DNA of 64,000 nt from positions 1,922,001-1,986,000 of the forward strand of contig NZ_CACVAN010000001.1 in NCBI RefSeq assembly GCF_902726655.1. Direction: 5' to 3'. This document shows, in pieces, positions 27,478 through 35,839 of the stretch; position 1 is the first letter of the stretch; the number at the start of each line of letters is the position of its first letter. A program made the translations under genes and the position numbers. The notes below the pieces were generated by a model. The model was not told the DNA's origin. It made no database searches and saw nothing but the letters and a program-made list of their open reading frames with translations. Source of the DNA: Virgibacillus ihumii (GTDB lineage Bacteria > Bacillota > Bacilli > Bacillales > Amphibacillaceae).

Positions 27478-28422
27478 TTAATTTTTCGCACCGTTAGTAC
27501 CAAACTCCGTAATCATTCGATGTGCCTTCGCAACCTCTTCTTCCGGCATGATCATATAATAGATACCATCAATCCTCGTACCGTTTCCGACCATCTGATA
27601 CGTGCTGATGTTCTTGCGTGCACTGCGGTAGTTCATAGCCAAATTACGCATATCTTCAAATTTCATGTTGGTTACCATATTGTCGCCGAGGACATTCAGG
27701 ATATCATTAATTTGCCCGACAACATTCAGACCGGCACCTTTATCAATAATCCCTTCGATAACCTGACGTTGTCGCTGATTACGGCCAATGTCACCTTGTG
27801 GATCGCCCTTACGCATCCGCACATACGCCAGTGCCTTATCACCGTTCAAGTGAATCTGTCCGGTGTCGAATGTATAGCCGCCTTGTGAGAACTGCTGGTC
27901 ATTATTAACCGTAATGCCACCAACAGCATTCACCAATTGCGCAAGACCTTCCATATTCATCCGAACATAATAATCCAAATCGATATCCAAAAAGTGTTCA
28001 ACCGTCGCAACGGACATGTCACTGCCGCCAAATGCATAGGAATGATTGATTTTATCCTGGAATCCTTTCCCTACAATTAACGTACGTGTATCACGCGGAA
28101 TACTTACAAGCTGCATTTGATTGTTATCGGGATCCAGGGTCATGACTATCATCGTATCAGAGCGGCCTGTATCATTTTTACGCTCATCTACGCCCAACAG
28201 CAGGATATTAATTGGTTCCTTTTCTTCCACTTTCTTTTTAGAAACATTCACATCAATACCTTCAACTGGCTTATGTAGTTCGGTATCCACGGTACTCTTA
28301 ACATTTTGGTAGATGGAATACGCATATGCACATCCACCGATAATTAAAATTAGCAGGATAGATAACGTAATCCATAGCCATTTTTTCTTTTTTGGTTTGT
28401 GTTTTTCCTGGCGTGTAACCAT
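27478..28422 (-). CDS. LytR-CpsA-Psr family cell-wall polymer ligase
   Basis: 314 residues: short Lys-rich cytoplasmic N-terminus, one membrane helix at about 15-35, then an extracellular LCP domain. Key residues are visible in INILLLGVDER, GRSDTMIV, SIPRDTR, KINHSYAFGG and GDIGRNQRQRQVI (the Arg/Asp set that binds the polyprenyl pyrophosphate head). LCP proteins such as B. subtilis TagTUV attach teichoic acids or other glycopolymers to peptidoglycan. Monocistronic, with its own terminator. Confidence 0.88.
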   Translation of the reverse strand: MVTRQEKHKPKKKKWLWITLSILLILIIGGCAYAYSIYQNVKSTVDTELHKPVEGIDVNVSKKKVEEKEPINILLLGVDERKNDTGRSDTMIVMTLDPDNNQMQLVSIPRDTRTLIVGKGFQDKINHSYAFGGSDMSVATVEHFLDIDLDYYVRMNMEGLAQLVNAVGGITVNNDQQFSQGGYTFDTGQIHLNGDKALAYVRMRKGDPQGDIGRNQRQRQVIEGIIDKGAGLNVVGQINDILNVLGDNMVTNMKFEDMRNLAMNYRSARKNISTYQMVGNGTRIDGIYYMIMPEEEVAKAHRMITEFGTNGAKN

Positions 28423-28516
28423 GTAAAACTTCCTTCATTAATAAAATTAAATACCTACCATTCTATTAAAGCATTTTAATAGTCATTCAGCAATAGTAAG
28501 ATTGGGACAGAGGGAT

Positions 28517-28543
28517 GGGACAGAGGGACAGGCTCCCCGTCCC
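28517..28543. repeat. REP-like hairpin, copy 1, after the transposase stop
   Basis: 27-base unit beginning GGGACAGAGGGACAGG and ending GTCCC, forming a stem-loop. A partial tandem copy (GGGACAGAGGGA, 28504-28515) precedes it. The unit ends one base before the transposase stop codon triplet (28545-28547). Forward orientation, same as copies 2 and 4. Confidence 0.75.
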
Positions 28544-28544
28544 A

Positions 28545-29309
28545 CTAACCAATGCGGCCGATAACGCTTTTTGAAATGCCGGTTACTCTTGAAATTTGTC
28601 TAATAGATACGCCTTCCAACTGCTTCAAATGTCTAATAAATGCATTTCTTTTTCCTTTGTCCATTTGCTGAAGTTCGCTGGCATTTGGTATTCCCAGATG
28701 ATCCATCATGATACGCAATTCGTTATCAGATACTTTTATTTTTACTTCGTCATTCAATCCACATTCATCATCAATAGGTGCCTGCATAAATTCTGAGAAC
28801 AACTGTAATGCTTTTTTTCTTTCCGGGGAAAAATAGTGAAGAGGCAAATCAATATCGACGATTGAAGAGGATCCCAAATACTCATTAATGCTTGTCCATG
28901 AGCAGTCAAACACATTATTGGCCAAACCTGCTTTGACGGGATTTTGATGAATATATCTGATTACTTTTAAAAAATATACAAGCGTATCGACATTTTCGCT
29001 CTTGAATCGATCCTGAAACAAATGACCAAATCGTTCATATTTATTGTTATACCAATAAACGTAACTCGAACTCAACCGTTGAATAAATTTTGATATGGTT
29101 TCATCCACTTCTCTCATTAACAAATGAATATGATTATCCATCAGGCAATAACTATACACCTCGATTCCACTTACCTTTTTAAATCTCTTCAACGTATCAA
29201 GCATTTTAAGCCTATCTTCATCATCCTCAAAAATTGTTTGTCTGTTTATTCCCCGCAGCATAATATGGTAAATTCCATTTCTGCTCTTTCTTCTTGAAAC
29301 TCTTGGCAT
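28545..29309 (-). CDS. REP-associated tyrosine transposase (RAYT, Y1/IS200-like HUH family)
   Basis: 254 residues. Y1_Tnp/HUH fold: YHIMLRGINRQ at 14-24, His-hydrophobe-His at 60-62 (MDNHIHLL), GHLFQDRFKS, and the catalytic Tyr119 in RYIHQNPVKAG. The C-terminal 80 residues end in a small helix-turn-helix (VSIRQISRVTGISKSVIGRI), common in RAYTs. RAYTs are single-copy domesticated transposases thought to spread REP hairpins. GGGACA...TGTCCC hairpins flank it on both sides (28517-28543, 29333-29360) and recur nearby, which fits exactly. GAGGTG precedes ATG 29309. Confidence 0.9.
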   Translation of the reverse strand: MPRVSRRKSRNGIYHIMLRGINRQTIFEDDEDRLKMLDTLKRFKKVSGIEVYSYCLMDNHIHLLMREVDETISKFIQRLSSSYVYWYNNKYERFGHLFQDRFKSENVDTLVYFLKVIRYIHQNPVKAGLANNVFDCSWTSINEYLGSSSIVDIDLPLHYFSPERKKALQLFSEFMQAPIDDECGLNDEVKIKVSDNELRIMMDHLGIPNASELQQMDKGKRNAFIRHLKQLEGVSIRQISRVTGISKSVIGRIG

Positions 29310-29332
29310 TTTGAATCACCTCGGATTTTATT

Positions 29333-29360
29333 GGGACGAAGGGACAGGTTCCTCTGTCCC
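29333..29360. repeat. REP-like hairpin, copy 2, upstream of the transposase
   Basis: 28-base unit GGGACGAAGGGACAGG...CTCTGTCCC in forward orientation, 24 bp before the transposase start codon. With copy 1 it brackets the gene. The rest of 29361-29556 has no gene. Confidence 0.75.
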
Positions 29361-29556
29361 GCAAAAAGGATAGCAAATGGAGTCATTGCGCAATTTCAAC
29401 AAAGTTTATAATGAAAATTCTTAAAGGCAGGAGCAAATGTATTTGATGAACTTTGAAGTTATACAACAGTATTGGGGCAGTTTTGAAGTAGAAATATGTA
29501 TATATATTCGACATAATATTTAAAAGTCCTGCTTTTTTTAATAGAACAGTTGTAAC

Positions 29557-29583
29557 GGGACAAGGAGCCTGTCCCCTTGTCCC
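29557..29583. repeat. REP-like hairpin, copy 3, after nhaC
   Basis: 27 bases with perfect 9-bp arms GGGACAAGG / CCTTGTCCC around a loop containing CCTGTCC. Reverse orientation relative to copy 1. It lies 6 bp past the antiporter stop, so it may act as a terminator or mRNA 3' stabiliser. Confidence 0.75.
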
Positions 29584-29589
29584 ACAATT

Positions 29590-31095
29590 TCACATAAATC
29601 CTGCAACCAAAAACAGGATGGCAGCAATTCCGGCTGCGATGAGTGCATATGGCAGTTGTGTGTTAATGTGTTCCATGTGGTCACTTCCAGCGCCAATAGA
29701 TGACATGAGGCTGGTGTCGGAAATTGGTGAAGTGTGGTCACCGAATGCTCCGCCGGATAACACGGCTGCCGCTGCGACAATTGGATCGCCGCCTGTTGCT
29801 GTCATTAGTGATACCGCGATAGGCATCATGATAGCCCATGTTCCGAACGATGTCCCCATCGAAAAGGATACAAATGCGGAAATAATAAATACAGCAACTG
29901 GAATGATTGCGGATGGGATGACATCACCAGCCACCTCACCAATATAGATCGCCGCACCTGTTCCTTCAGGTGCCGCTGCACGCATAACATCTCCAAGCGT
30001 TACGGCGAGAATAATAATAACGGCACCCAAGATGACACTTTTGCTTCCTTCAAACAATTCATTGGAAAATTCTTTGGCTGACATCAATTTTTTACTCGTA
30101 TATTTGAAAAATGCGATGATAATTCCAATCGAGAAACTGATAATGAGCATCATGTTCCCACCAAACGGAAGCGCCGGAACGGATGTGAACATTGGCAGTG
30201 TATAACTCCACAATCCAAGAATAACGAGTACCAACACGGATATTCCGAGTGGCAGAACCATATCAGATGCGGTACCGTTTTTCACCTTCTCCGTCGGTTC
30301 AACCGGTTCCTGTGTTTCTCCTGCAGCTGCCAATTCTTCGCGATATGTCTCCTGCATCTTCTGTGCCTGCAGCTCTGACTTTTTCATTGGTCCAAAGTCT
30401 TTTATTTTTCCTGATGCGAATAAAAATACCATAATCAGAATGACAATATTATAAAAGTTGTACGGAATTGTTTGCACCAGTCCCGCGATAGGATCCTCAA
30501 CACTTTTAATGTTATCGACCATTAATGCACCCATGAAAGCTACCCATCCGGATATGGGCACGATTACATTGATTGGGGATGCGGTTGAATCCAGAAAGAA
30601 GGCCAGTTTTGCCCGGGAAACCCGCATTTTGTCATAAATCGGGCGAAAGACGGTACCGGTTGCCAATGAACTGAAATAAGCACTTGTAAATAGGGAACTC
30701 CCCATTAAAGCAGTACTTACCTGGGCCCCTTCCTTTGATTTTACCTTGCTCGCGAGCCACTCACCAAACGCATACGCTCCCCCTGATTTGTTAAGAACTC
30801 CAATAAATGCTCCAAGTAAAAATACGATAATAACGAGTTCAGCTCTCCCAGCTTCTTTTACGAGCCCCATTCCATATATTCCTTCATCCGAGTTTGCCGG
30901 ATGACCTGCGATAGTACCGAATAAATTAACGATTGAAAATAAAATGGAATGGAAAATACCGTTTAACCTGGCATCCACCATCATGCTTCCGATTAGAATA
31001 CCAGCCAAAAGCGACGGTACTACCCGCTTTGAAACAATGGCGAGTGTCAATGCCACCACTGAGGGCAGTAATGACCAAATTCCAAAGTGCTCCAT
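29590..31095 (-). CDS. NhaC family Na+/H+ antiporter (MleN-like)
   Basis: 501 residues, about 12 membrane helices with a charged central loop (residues ~240-275). NhaC family blocks: SSLFTSAYFSSLATGTVF, GTSFGTWAIMMPIA and the ion-site region GGAFGDHTSPISDTSLMSS. NhaC proteins exchange Na+ for H+, in some cases coupled to malate/lactate. It sits next to, and in the same direction as, a two-component system, but is separated from it by a terminator. AGGAGG precedes ATG 31095. Confidence 0.85.
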   Translation of the reverse strand: MEHFGIWSLLPSVVALTLAIVSKRVVPSLLAGILIGSMMVDARLNGIFHSILFSIVNLFGTIAGHPANSDEGIYGMGLVKEAGRAELVIIVFLLGAFIGVLNKSGGAYAFGEWLASKVKSKEGAQVSTALMGSSLFTSAYFSSLATGTVFRPIYDKMRVSRAKLAFFLDSTASPINVIVPISGWVAFMGALMVDNIKSVEDPIAGLVQTIPYNFYNIVILIMVFLFASGKIKDFGPMKKSELQAQKMQETYREELAAAGETQEPVEPTEKVKNGTASDMVLPLGISVLVLVILGLWSYTLPMFTSVPALPFGGNMMLIISFSIGIIIAFFKYTSKKLMSAKEFSNELFEGSKSVILGAVIIILAVTLGDVMRAAAPEGTGAAIYIGEVAGDVIPSAIIPVAVFIISAFVSFSMGTSFGTWAIMMPIAVSLMTATGGDPIVAAAAVLSGGAFGDHTSPISDTSLMSSIGAGSDHMEHINTQLPYALIAAGIAAILFLVAGFM

Positions 31096-31191
31096 GATTT
31101 CCTCCTCCTTGTGATAAATAATTTGATTTGTCTAAAATCTGTTGATTACAGTATAAGGGGAAATTGGATCAAGAAGTACAGAAAAAAAAGA

Positions 31192-31218
31192 TAAAAAAAT
31201 TGCACCGCTTGGGCGCAA
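31192..31218 (-). terminator. Terminator directly after the response regulator
   Basis: Minus strand TTGCGCC-loop-GGTGCAA (one G-U pair) followed by seven T. The stem abuts the stop codon. Confidence 0.75.
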
Positions 31219-31839
31219 TCAGTTTGTGTACCATTGATAGAGCATTTTGGGGCGGCCTATTTTCTGATAGCTTGTAACCTGTCTCGCCTGCCCGTTTTCC
31301 AACAGATGCATAATATAGCGGTAAACAGTTGGATACGCAAGCCCGATATCTTTGGCAATTTTATCGACAGATGCCGGTTGATCAAGTGACTGCATGTAAT
31401 TAGCGATATGCTGCAGTGTTTTTTTGCTGATTCCTTTTGTCGCAAAAACTTCCTCATGCTTTTCTTTCGTTTCCTGCATATTGGTGAGGCGGATATGGAG
31501 TTGTATCCGCGCAATGATGTCCGGTGCTTTCACCGGTTTCAGAGCGAAATCTGTCGCACCCTCGTTTATAAATTGATCGGCAATTTCCTGGCGCTCATCA
31601 ACTGTCAAAATAATAATCGGAACATGGTAGTTCAACTTACGAATTTCCATCAGTGTCTGGAATCCGTCCATTTCCGGCATATGGTAATCGATCACCACTA
31701 CATCAGGGTTTTCCCGCTGAAAAATATCCAGTCCTACTTTTCCATTTTCGGCAGGTACAAAATCCCATCCGGCATACTTGCAGATTTCTCCAAGCATATA
31801 CCTCAGTGATTTCTCATCATCAATAATCAGTATCTTCAT
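31219..31839 (-). CDS. Response regulator, CheY-like receiver with winged-HTH output
   Basis: 206 residues from ATG 31839 (MKILIIDDEKS) behind GGAGGAGA. Receiver at 1-118: IIDDE acidic pair, VVVIDYHMPEMDG with phospho-acceptor Asp near 50, LTVD, LKPV. The output domain (about 140-206) has an HTH (VDKIAKDIGLAYPTVYRYI), reminiscent of DcuR/CitB-type regulators of carboxylate use. It overlaps the sensor kinase gene by about 20 bp. Target unknown; the neighbouring antiporter and amidohydrolase genes are candidates. Confidence 0.85.
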   Translation of the reverse strand: MKILIIDDEKSLRYMLGEICKYAGWDFVPAENGKVGLDIFQRENPDVVVIDYHMPEMDGFQTLMEIRKLNYHVPIIILTVDERQEIADQFINEGATDFALKPVKAPDIIARIQLHIRLTNMQETKEKHEEVFATKGISKKTLQHIANYMQSLDQPASVDKIAKDIGLAYPTVYRYIMHLLENGQARQVTSYQKIGRPKMLYQWYTN

Positions 31840-33172
31840 AGCGTAATATCTCCTCCGGCAGTTTAATCCAAAAAATGGTGCCTTTACCTGGCGTTGTTTC
31901 AATATCAAGTGTCGCCTGATGGTCTTCAACAACAGCCTGTACAAAGGTTAGACCGACGCCGGGATGAGATTTGGTGCTGTATCCCGGCTGATGGATTTTT
32001 TTCAACTGTTTTGGTGGTATCCCATTTCCGTTATCTTCCACCCCAAGCCATAATTCACGTTCTATAAACCTTGTTTTCATAACAACTTTACCATGTTCCT
32101 GATTCCGGATGGCGTCACCTGCATTATCAATTAAATTAACAATAGCCCTTGTCATGCGGATTTTATTGACGTACAGTTCGAGGCTGTCATCTGTTTCGAG
32201 CTCAAACGTATAGGTGATGGATTGATCAGCCAGTTTATTTGCCCTCACATACTCAATCAAATCCCCCAGTGCACACCAGTTCTTTTTTTCAACGTATAAA
32301 ATTTCCGAGACCATGTCACTGGTTGATTGAATAGCGGTGGAGATTTTATCGGAGTATTCCCTTATCTCCTTGTCGTCGCTTTTCAGTCGGATCAATGAGT
32401 TCAACCCATCCATCAGGGATAAAGGGGTTTTTAGGTCATGAACCAGATGCAGGGCCTCTCTGCCGCTGCGTGATTCGATCATCTCTCCGCGGGCAATGTC
32501 CAGATCACGGCTCATTCGCCATTTTTGTTCGGATACGGTCAAGTAAACCGCTAAGACAATGGCATTAACAACAAAAATTGAACAAAGCACAATGCTGTAT
32601 ATGGAAAGTGTATATCCATAATCAATGGTCAACGCAATAGCCTTAACCTCGCTTGAAATCGGACCTCCGCCGAAATCGTAACCTGAAAGAAACGTAACAG
32701 TGTCTAGCCATTGAATCCCAAATAAAATCTGTGTCAGGACGAAGGATTTCAGAACTGGTCTAAGTCTGCCTTTCCCCAATACATGCAACAGTGTTATCGA
32801 GATGAGCAAAATGAGAGCCGGCCCGCCAAAATGGTAATTAAGCGGATTATACGAATTAATGATGACATATACGAACGGAACGGTAACAACTGGAACAATT
32901 ACCTTTAAAATTGGAAGGTTGAACCGATGTCCCAGTTCATCACCGAGCAAAAGGGCACCAATATAATGTGGGATAGCACGAACAGTATTCAGCATAACCA
33001 GCACAAACGCTGTCAGCATCAATGTGTTTCCGCTCGGATCGTTTCGCAGCTGATGTAATAAGTGAGCAAGCCCGACCTCGTCAATCCCAAGCCATAACGG
33101 CATAGTAATACCGATTATGATAAGAATGATATGGATGATGATTCTCATGTTGGATCGCTTTTTTGATGTCAT
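31820..33172 (-). CDS. Sensor histidine kinase with a multi-helix membrane sensor domain
   Basis: 450 residues from ATG 33172 (MTSKKRSNMR) behind AGGGGG. About six membrane helices in residues 8-220 form an integral sensor, followed by a HisKA-like segment EALHLVHDLKTPLSLMDGL (phospho-acceptor His in HDLKTP) and an HATPase domain (NLIDNAGDAI, DNGNGIP, GVGLTFV). It has no periplasmic PAS/Cache domain, so it may sense a membrane-linked signal or a transported solute. Operon with the response regulator; divergent from the M20 peptidase gene. Confidence 0.87.
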   Translation of the reverse strand: MTSKKRSNMRIIIHIILIIIGITMPLWLGIDEVGLAHLLHQLRNDPSGNTLMLTAFVLVMLNTVRAIPHYIGALLLGDELGHRFNLPILKVIVPVVTVPFVYVIINSYNPLNYHFGGPALILLISITLLHVLGKGRLRPVLKSFVLTQILFGIQWLDTVTFLSGYDFGGGPISSEVKAIALTIDYGYTLSIYSIVLCSIFVVNAIVLAVYLTVSEQKWRMSRDLDIARGEMIESRSGREALHLVHDLKTPLSLMDGLNSLIRLKSDDKEIREYSDKISTAIQSTSDMVSEILYVEKKNWCALGDLIEYVRANKLADQSITYTFELETDDSLELYVNKIRMTRAIVNLIDNAGDAIRNQEHGKVVMKTRFIERELWLGVEDNGNGIPPKQLKKIHQPGYSTKSHPGVGLTFVQAVVEDHQATLDIETTPGKGTIFWIKLPEEILRYEDTDY

Positions 33173-33318
33173 GACTGCCCCCTTATCAAAATGAAAAATT
33201 AGAGAAAAAAAAGAAAAGAAATTGTCCATACCAATCGATTATGAAATACTTTATTTATTCGATTGTAGTATAGTTTGTGCATTTTTGCACTTTCGCTATT
33301 AACAAAGAGGTGATTTTC

Positions 33319-34482
33319 GTGCAACTACTGGAGGAAGCAAAACAATTTGGTAAAGACTTGACTGCGTGGAGAAGGCATATGCACCGGAATCCGGAACTTG
33401 GATTTGAAGAACAACAAACATCTGCGTTTGTTATCGAAAAACTCCATGAAATCGGCTGTACCGATGTAAAAAGAGTAGCAAAAACTGGCGTCATTGCAAT
33501 GCTGCATGGGGATAAGCCCGGCAAAACGGTTGCATTACGGGCTGATATGGATGCATTGCCAATTTTAGATGAAAAAGATGTCGATTATAAATCAATGAAG
33601 GATGGAATTGCTCATTTGTGCGGCCATGACGGTCATACAGCGATACTGCTTGGTGCTGCTAAATTACTGATGAAGCATCCGCCTCAATACGGTTCCGTTA
33701 AATTAATTTTTCAACCCGCCGAAGAAGGTCTGTTTGGTGCAGAAACTCTGATTAAGCACGGGGTACTTACGAATCCGGACGTTTCCGCGATTGCCGGGCT
33801 TCATGTAAATCCTGATGTACCGACTGGCCAAGTTACCTGTTCTGAGCGGGAAGTGTGTGCCGCAGCTGATTTTTTCAACCTTGAAATTATTGGAGAAGGT
33901 GGTCATGCAGCCCATCCGCACCGTGCCAAAGATTCGATTACCATTACAGCTGAGGTGATCAGTGCATTACAACAGTTAGTCAGCCGTGAAATTGATCCCC
34001 TGGCACCAACTGTAATGACAATAGGACAGATCCACGGTGGAACAGCGGACAATGCGATCGCACCACGTGTGAAGATGGGTGGTACAGTACGCACATTGGA
34101 TAATGAAGTCCGCTATATGATAGAAGAAAAAATGAACCGGCTTGTAAAAGGAATAACCGAGGCATTTGGTGTTCAATACTCCCTTGAATACAACTATTTT
34201 TATCCTGCATTATTGAACGAGACTGCACTTGTTCCAACAGTTAAAAAAGCCGTTAGCAAAACCTTGGGCGAAGAACGTTTTCACATCGCCAAACCTTCGA
34301 TGGGCGGTGAAGATTTTTCTTTCTATGCGAATGAAATCCCCGGCGTCTTTTTCAGGCTCGGTGTCCGAAATGAACAGAAGCAAGCCGTCTACCCGCTCCA
34401 TCATCCGAAATTCGACCTGGACGAAAACGCACTACCAAATGGATCAGCCATTTTAGCACAATGGGCACTGGACCATTTATAG
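33319..34482 (+). CDS. M20 family metal-dependent amidohydrolase (N-acyl amino acid/IAA-conjugate hydrolase type)
   Basis: 387 residues from GTG 33319 (VQLLEEAKQF), which has AGAGGTG six bases upstream; the longer ATG frame from 33277 lacks a site. M20D signatures: HMHRNPELGFEE, RADMDALP, CGHDGHTAILLGAA, QPAEEGLFGAE, GGHAAHPH, MGGEDFSFY. Such enzymes release amino acids from N-acyl or auxin-type conjugates. Divergent from a two-component system. The stop is followed after one base by a REP-like hairpin. Confidence 0.87.
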   Translation: MQLLEEAKQFGKDLTAWRRHMHRNPELGFEEQQTSAFVIEKLHEIGCTDVKRVAKTGVIAMLHGDKPGKTVALRADMDALPILDEKDVDYKSMKDGIAHLCGHDGHTAILLGAAKLLMKHPPQYGSVKLIFQPAEEGLFGAETLIKHGVLTNPDVSAIAGLHVNPDVPTGQVTCSEREVCAAADFFNLEIIGEGGHAAHPHRAKDSITITAEVISALQQLVSREIDPLAPTVMTIGQIHGGTADNAIAPRVKMGGTVRTLDNEVRYMIEEKMNRLVKGITEAFGVQYSLEYNYFYPALLNETALVPTVKKAVSKTLGEERFHIAKPSMGGEDFSFYANEIPGVFFRLGVRNEQKQAVYPLHHPKFDLDENALPNGSAILAQWALDHL

Positions 34483-34483
34483 C

Positions 34484-34510
34484 GGGACAGAGGGACAGGC
34501 TCTCTGTCCC
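34484..34510. repeat. REP-like hairpin, copy 4
   Basis: 27 bases with perfect 9-bp arms GGGACAGAG / CTCTGTCCC. Forward orientation, beginning one base after the M20 peptidase stop codon. Confidence 0.78.
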
Positions 34511-34525
34511 ACTATAGGCTTAACT

Positions 34526-34552
34526 GGGACGATGAACCTGTCCCTTTGTCCC
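34526..34552. repeat. REP-like hairpin, copy 5
   Basis: 27 bases GGGACGATGAACCTGTCC...TTTGTCCC, reverse orientation, ending two bases before the E2 stop codon triplet. With copy 4 it forms an opposed pair filling the whole convergent intergenic region, like a BIME in enterobacteria. Confidence 0.75.
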
Positions 34553-34554
34553 TT

Positions 34555-35826
34555 TCAAAGGATCAGTAAATACGGATTTTCAATATACTTCACCAATATT
34601 GATAGAAACTCCCCCGCTGCGGCCCCATCCAAAATTTGATGATCAAATGTTAAACTGAATGGAACTTTCTTGATTTGCGTTACTTCTCCATCTTCCAAAG
34701 CTAGTTCATCTTGCAATGACCCAACCCCAAGAATTCCGGTTTCATGCAGGTTAAGAATCGGTGTAAAGTATTCTACTCCACTGGCCCCCATATTCGTGAT
34801 GGTGAATGTGGATCCTGACAATGCATCTTCATTCGCTTCCCCATCGCGTGCTTTTGTGGAAACTTCTTTAATTTCCTTTGCCAATATACCAATTGGTTTT
34901 TGCTCCGCATTTTTAACTACCGGTACAACCAAACCATCTTCCAATGACGTCGCAATACCGAGGTGGACTTCATCAAACTGAGATAATTCTCCGTTTTCAT
35001 AACGGGTATTCATTTTCTGAAAGTCCTGAAGAGCAAGCACAGTAGCCCGGGCAATCAATACAGTTAAGCTAAGCTTTACGTCAACTTCGGCAGATTCGGC
35101 TTCCTCTCGTAGTTTCTTTTGTAAAGCGATTAGCTTATCTGCACCAGCTTTACGGTGTAACGTTAATTGTGCGGTTTGTTCTACGCTTTCCCGCATATTT
35201 TGGGCAATGGCTTTTCGCATCGGATTTAGTCCTTCGCCAATTGGTTGTGCTTCAAGTGTTGCTGCGGTATAAGCCTTTGCTGGTTCCTCTTTCTTTTCCT
35301 CCGCCTTGTCCAGTCCATGTTCCAATACCCGATTAATATCTAGCCTGGTAATTCGTCCATTTCCTCCTGTACCATTTATCCGTTCCATTGGCAAATCGTG
35401 TTCTTTGGCTAGCTTTCTTGCCAACGGAGAAATGAATATCCTCTCCCCGGACTGTTGTTCATCATTACCCTTTTGGATCGTAGCGCGAACTTCCTTTTTA
35501 GTGTCCTCTCTGCTACCTTGTTCCTTTTCGTTGGACGATGGAGCCCTAGTTTCCTGCACAGAAGGCCCCCCTGATCCAACAGATTCACCGGCTTGCCCTA
35601 CTACTCCCAATACATCCCCGACTTTAGCAACTTTTTCAGTATCCATGTTGATTTCCAGCAGTTCTCCACCAACGGGCGACTCAATCTCCTGAGTTAATTT
35701 TTCCGAACTAATCGTTACGATACCCTCACCTGATTCGACGGTGTCGCCTACTTGTTTGTGCCATTCTTCAATTGTTCCTTCTTTCATGGTCATTCCCAAT
35801 TTCGGCATCACAATATTCTCACTCAT
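34555..35826 (-). CDS. acoC: Dihydrolipoamide acyltransferase, E2 of an acetoin dehydrogenase-type complex
   Basis: 423 residues from ATG 35826 behind GGGAGGTG. N-terminal lipoyl domain with the lipoyl Lys at about 43 (SSEKLTQEIES, an unusual sequence where DKA/DKV is normal), a charged linker, a peripheral subunit-binding domain (FISPLARKLAKEHDL...GNGRITRLD) and a C-terminal acyltransferase domain with the catalytic DHQILDG. It transfers the acyl group to CoA. Fourth gene after lpd, E1 alpha and E1 beta. Acetoin as substrate is inferred from the adjacent AcoR-type regulator. Confidence 0.83.
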   Translation of the reverse strand: MSENIVMPKLGMTMKEGTIEEWHKQVGDTVESGEGIVTISSEKLTQEIESPVGGELLEINMDTEKVAKVGDVLGVVGQAGESVGSGGPSVQETRAPSSNEKEQGSREDTKKEVRATIQKGNDEQQSGERIFISPLARKLAKEHDLPMERINGTGGNGRITRLDINRVLEHGLDKAEEKKEEPAKAYTAATLEAQPIGEGLNPMRKAIAQNMRESVEQTAQLTLHRKAGADKLIALQKKLREEAESAEVDVKLSLTVLIARATVLALQDFQKMNTRYENGELSQFDEVHLGIATSLEDGLVVPVVKNAEQKPIGILAKEIKEVSTKARDGEANEDALSGSTFTITNMGASGVEYFTPILNLHETGILGVGSLQDELALEDGEVTQIKKVPFSLTFDHQILDGAAAGEFLSILVKYIENPYLLIL

Positions 35827-35839
35827 TACCGTCACCTCC

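Noticed and set aside
34484..34552. CRISPR-like repeat array
   Set aside because: Only two units in opposite orientation with no regular spacers; they belong to the dispersed REP hairpin family.
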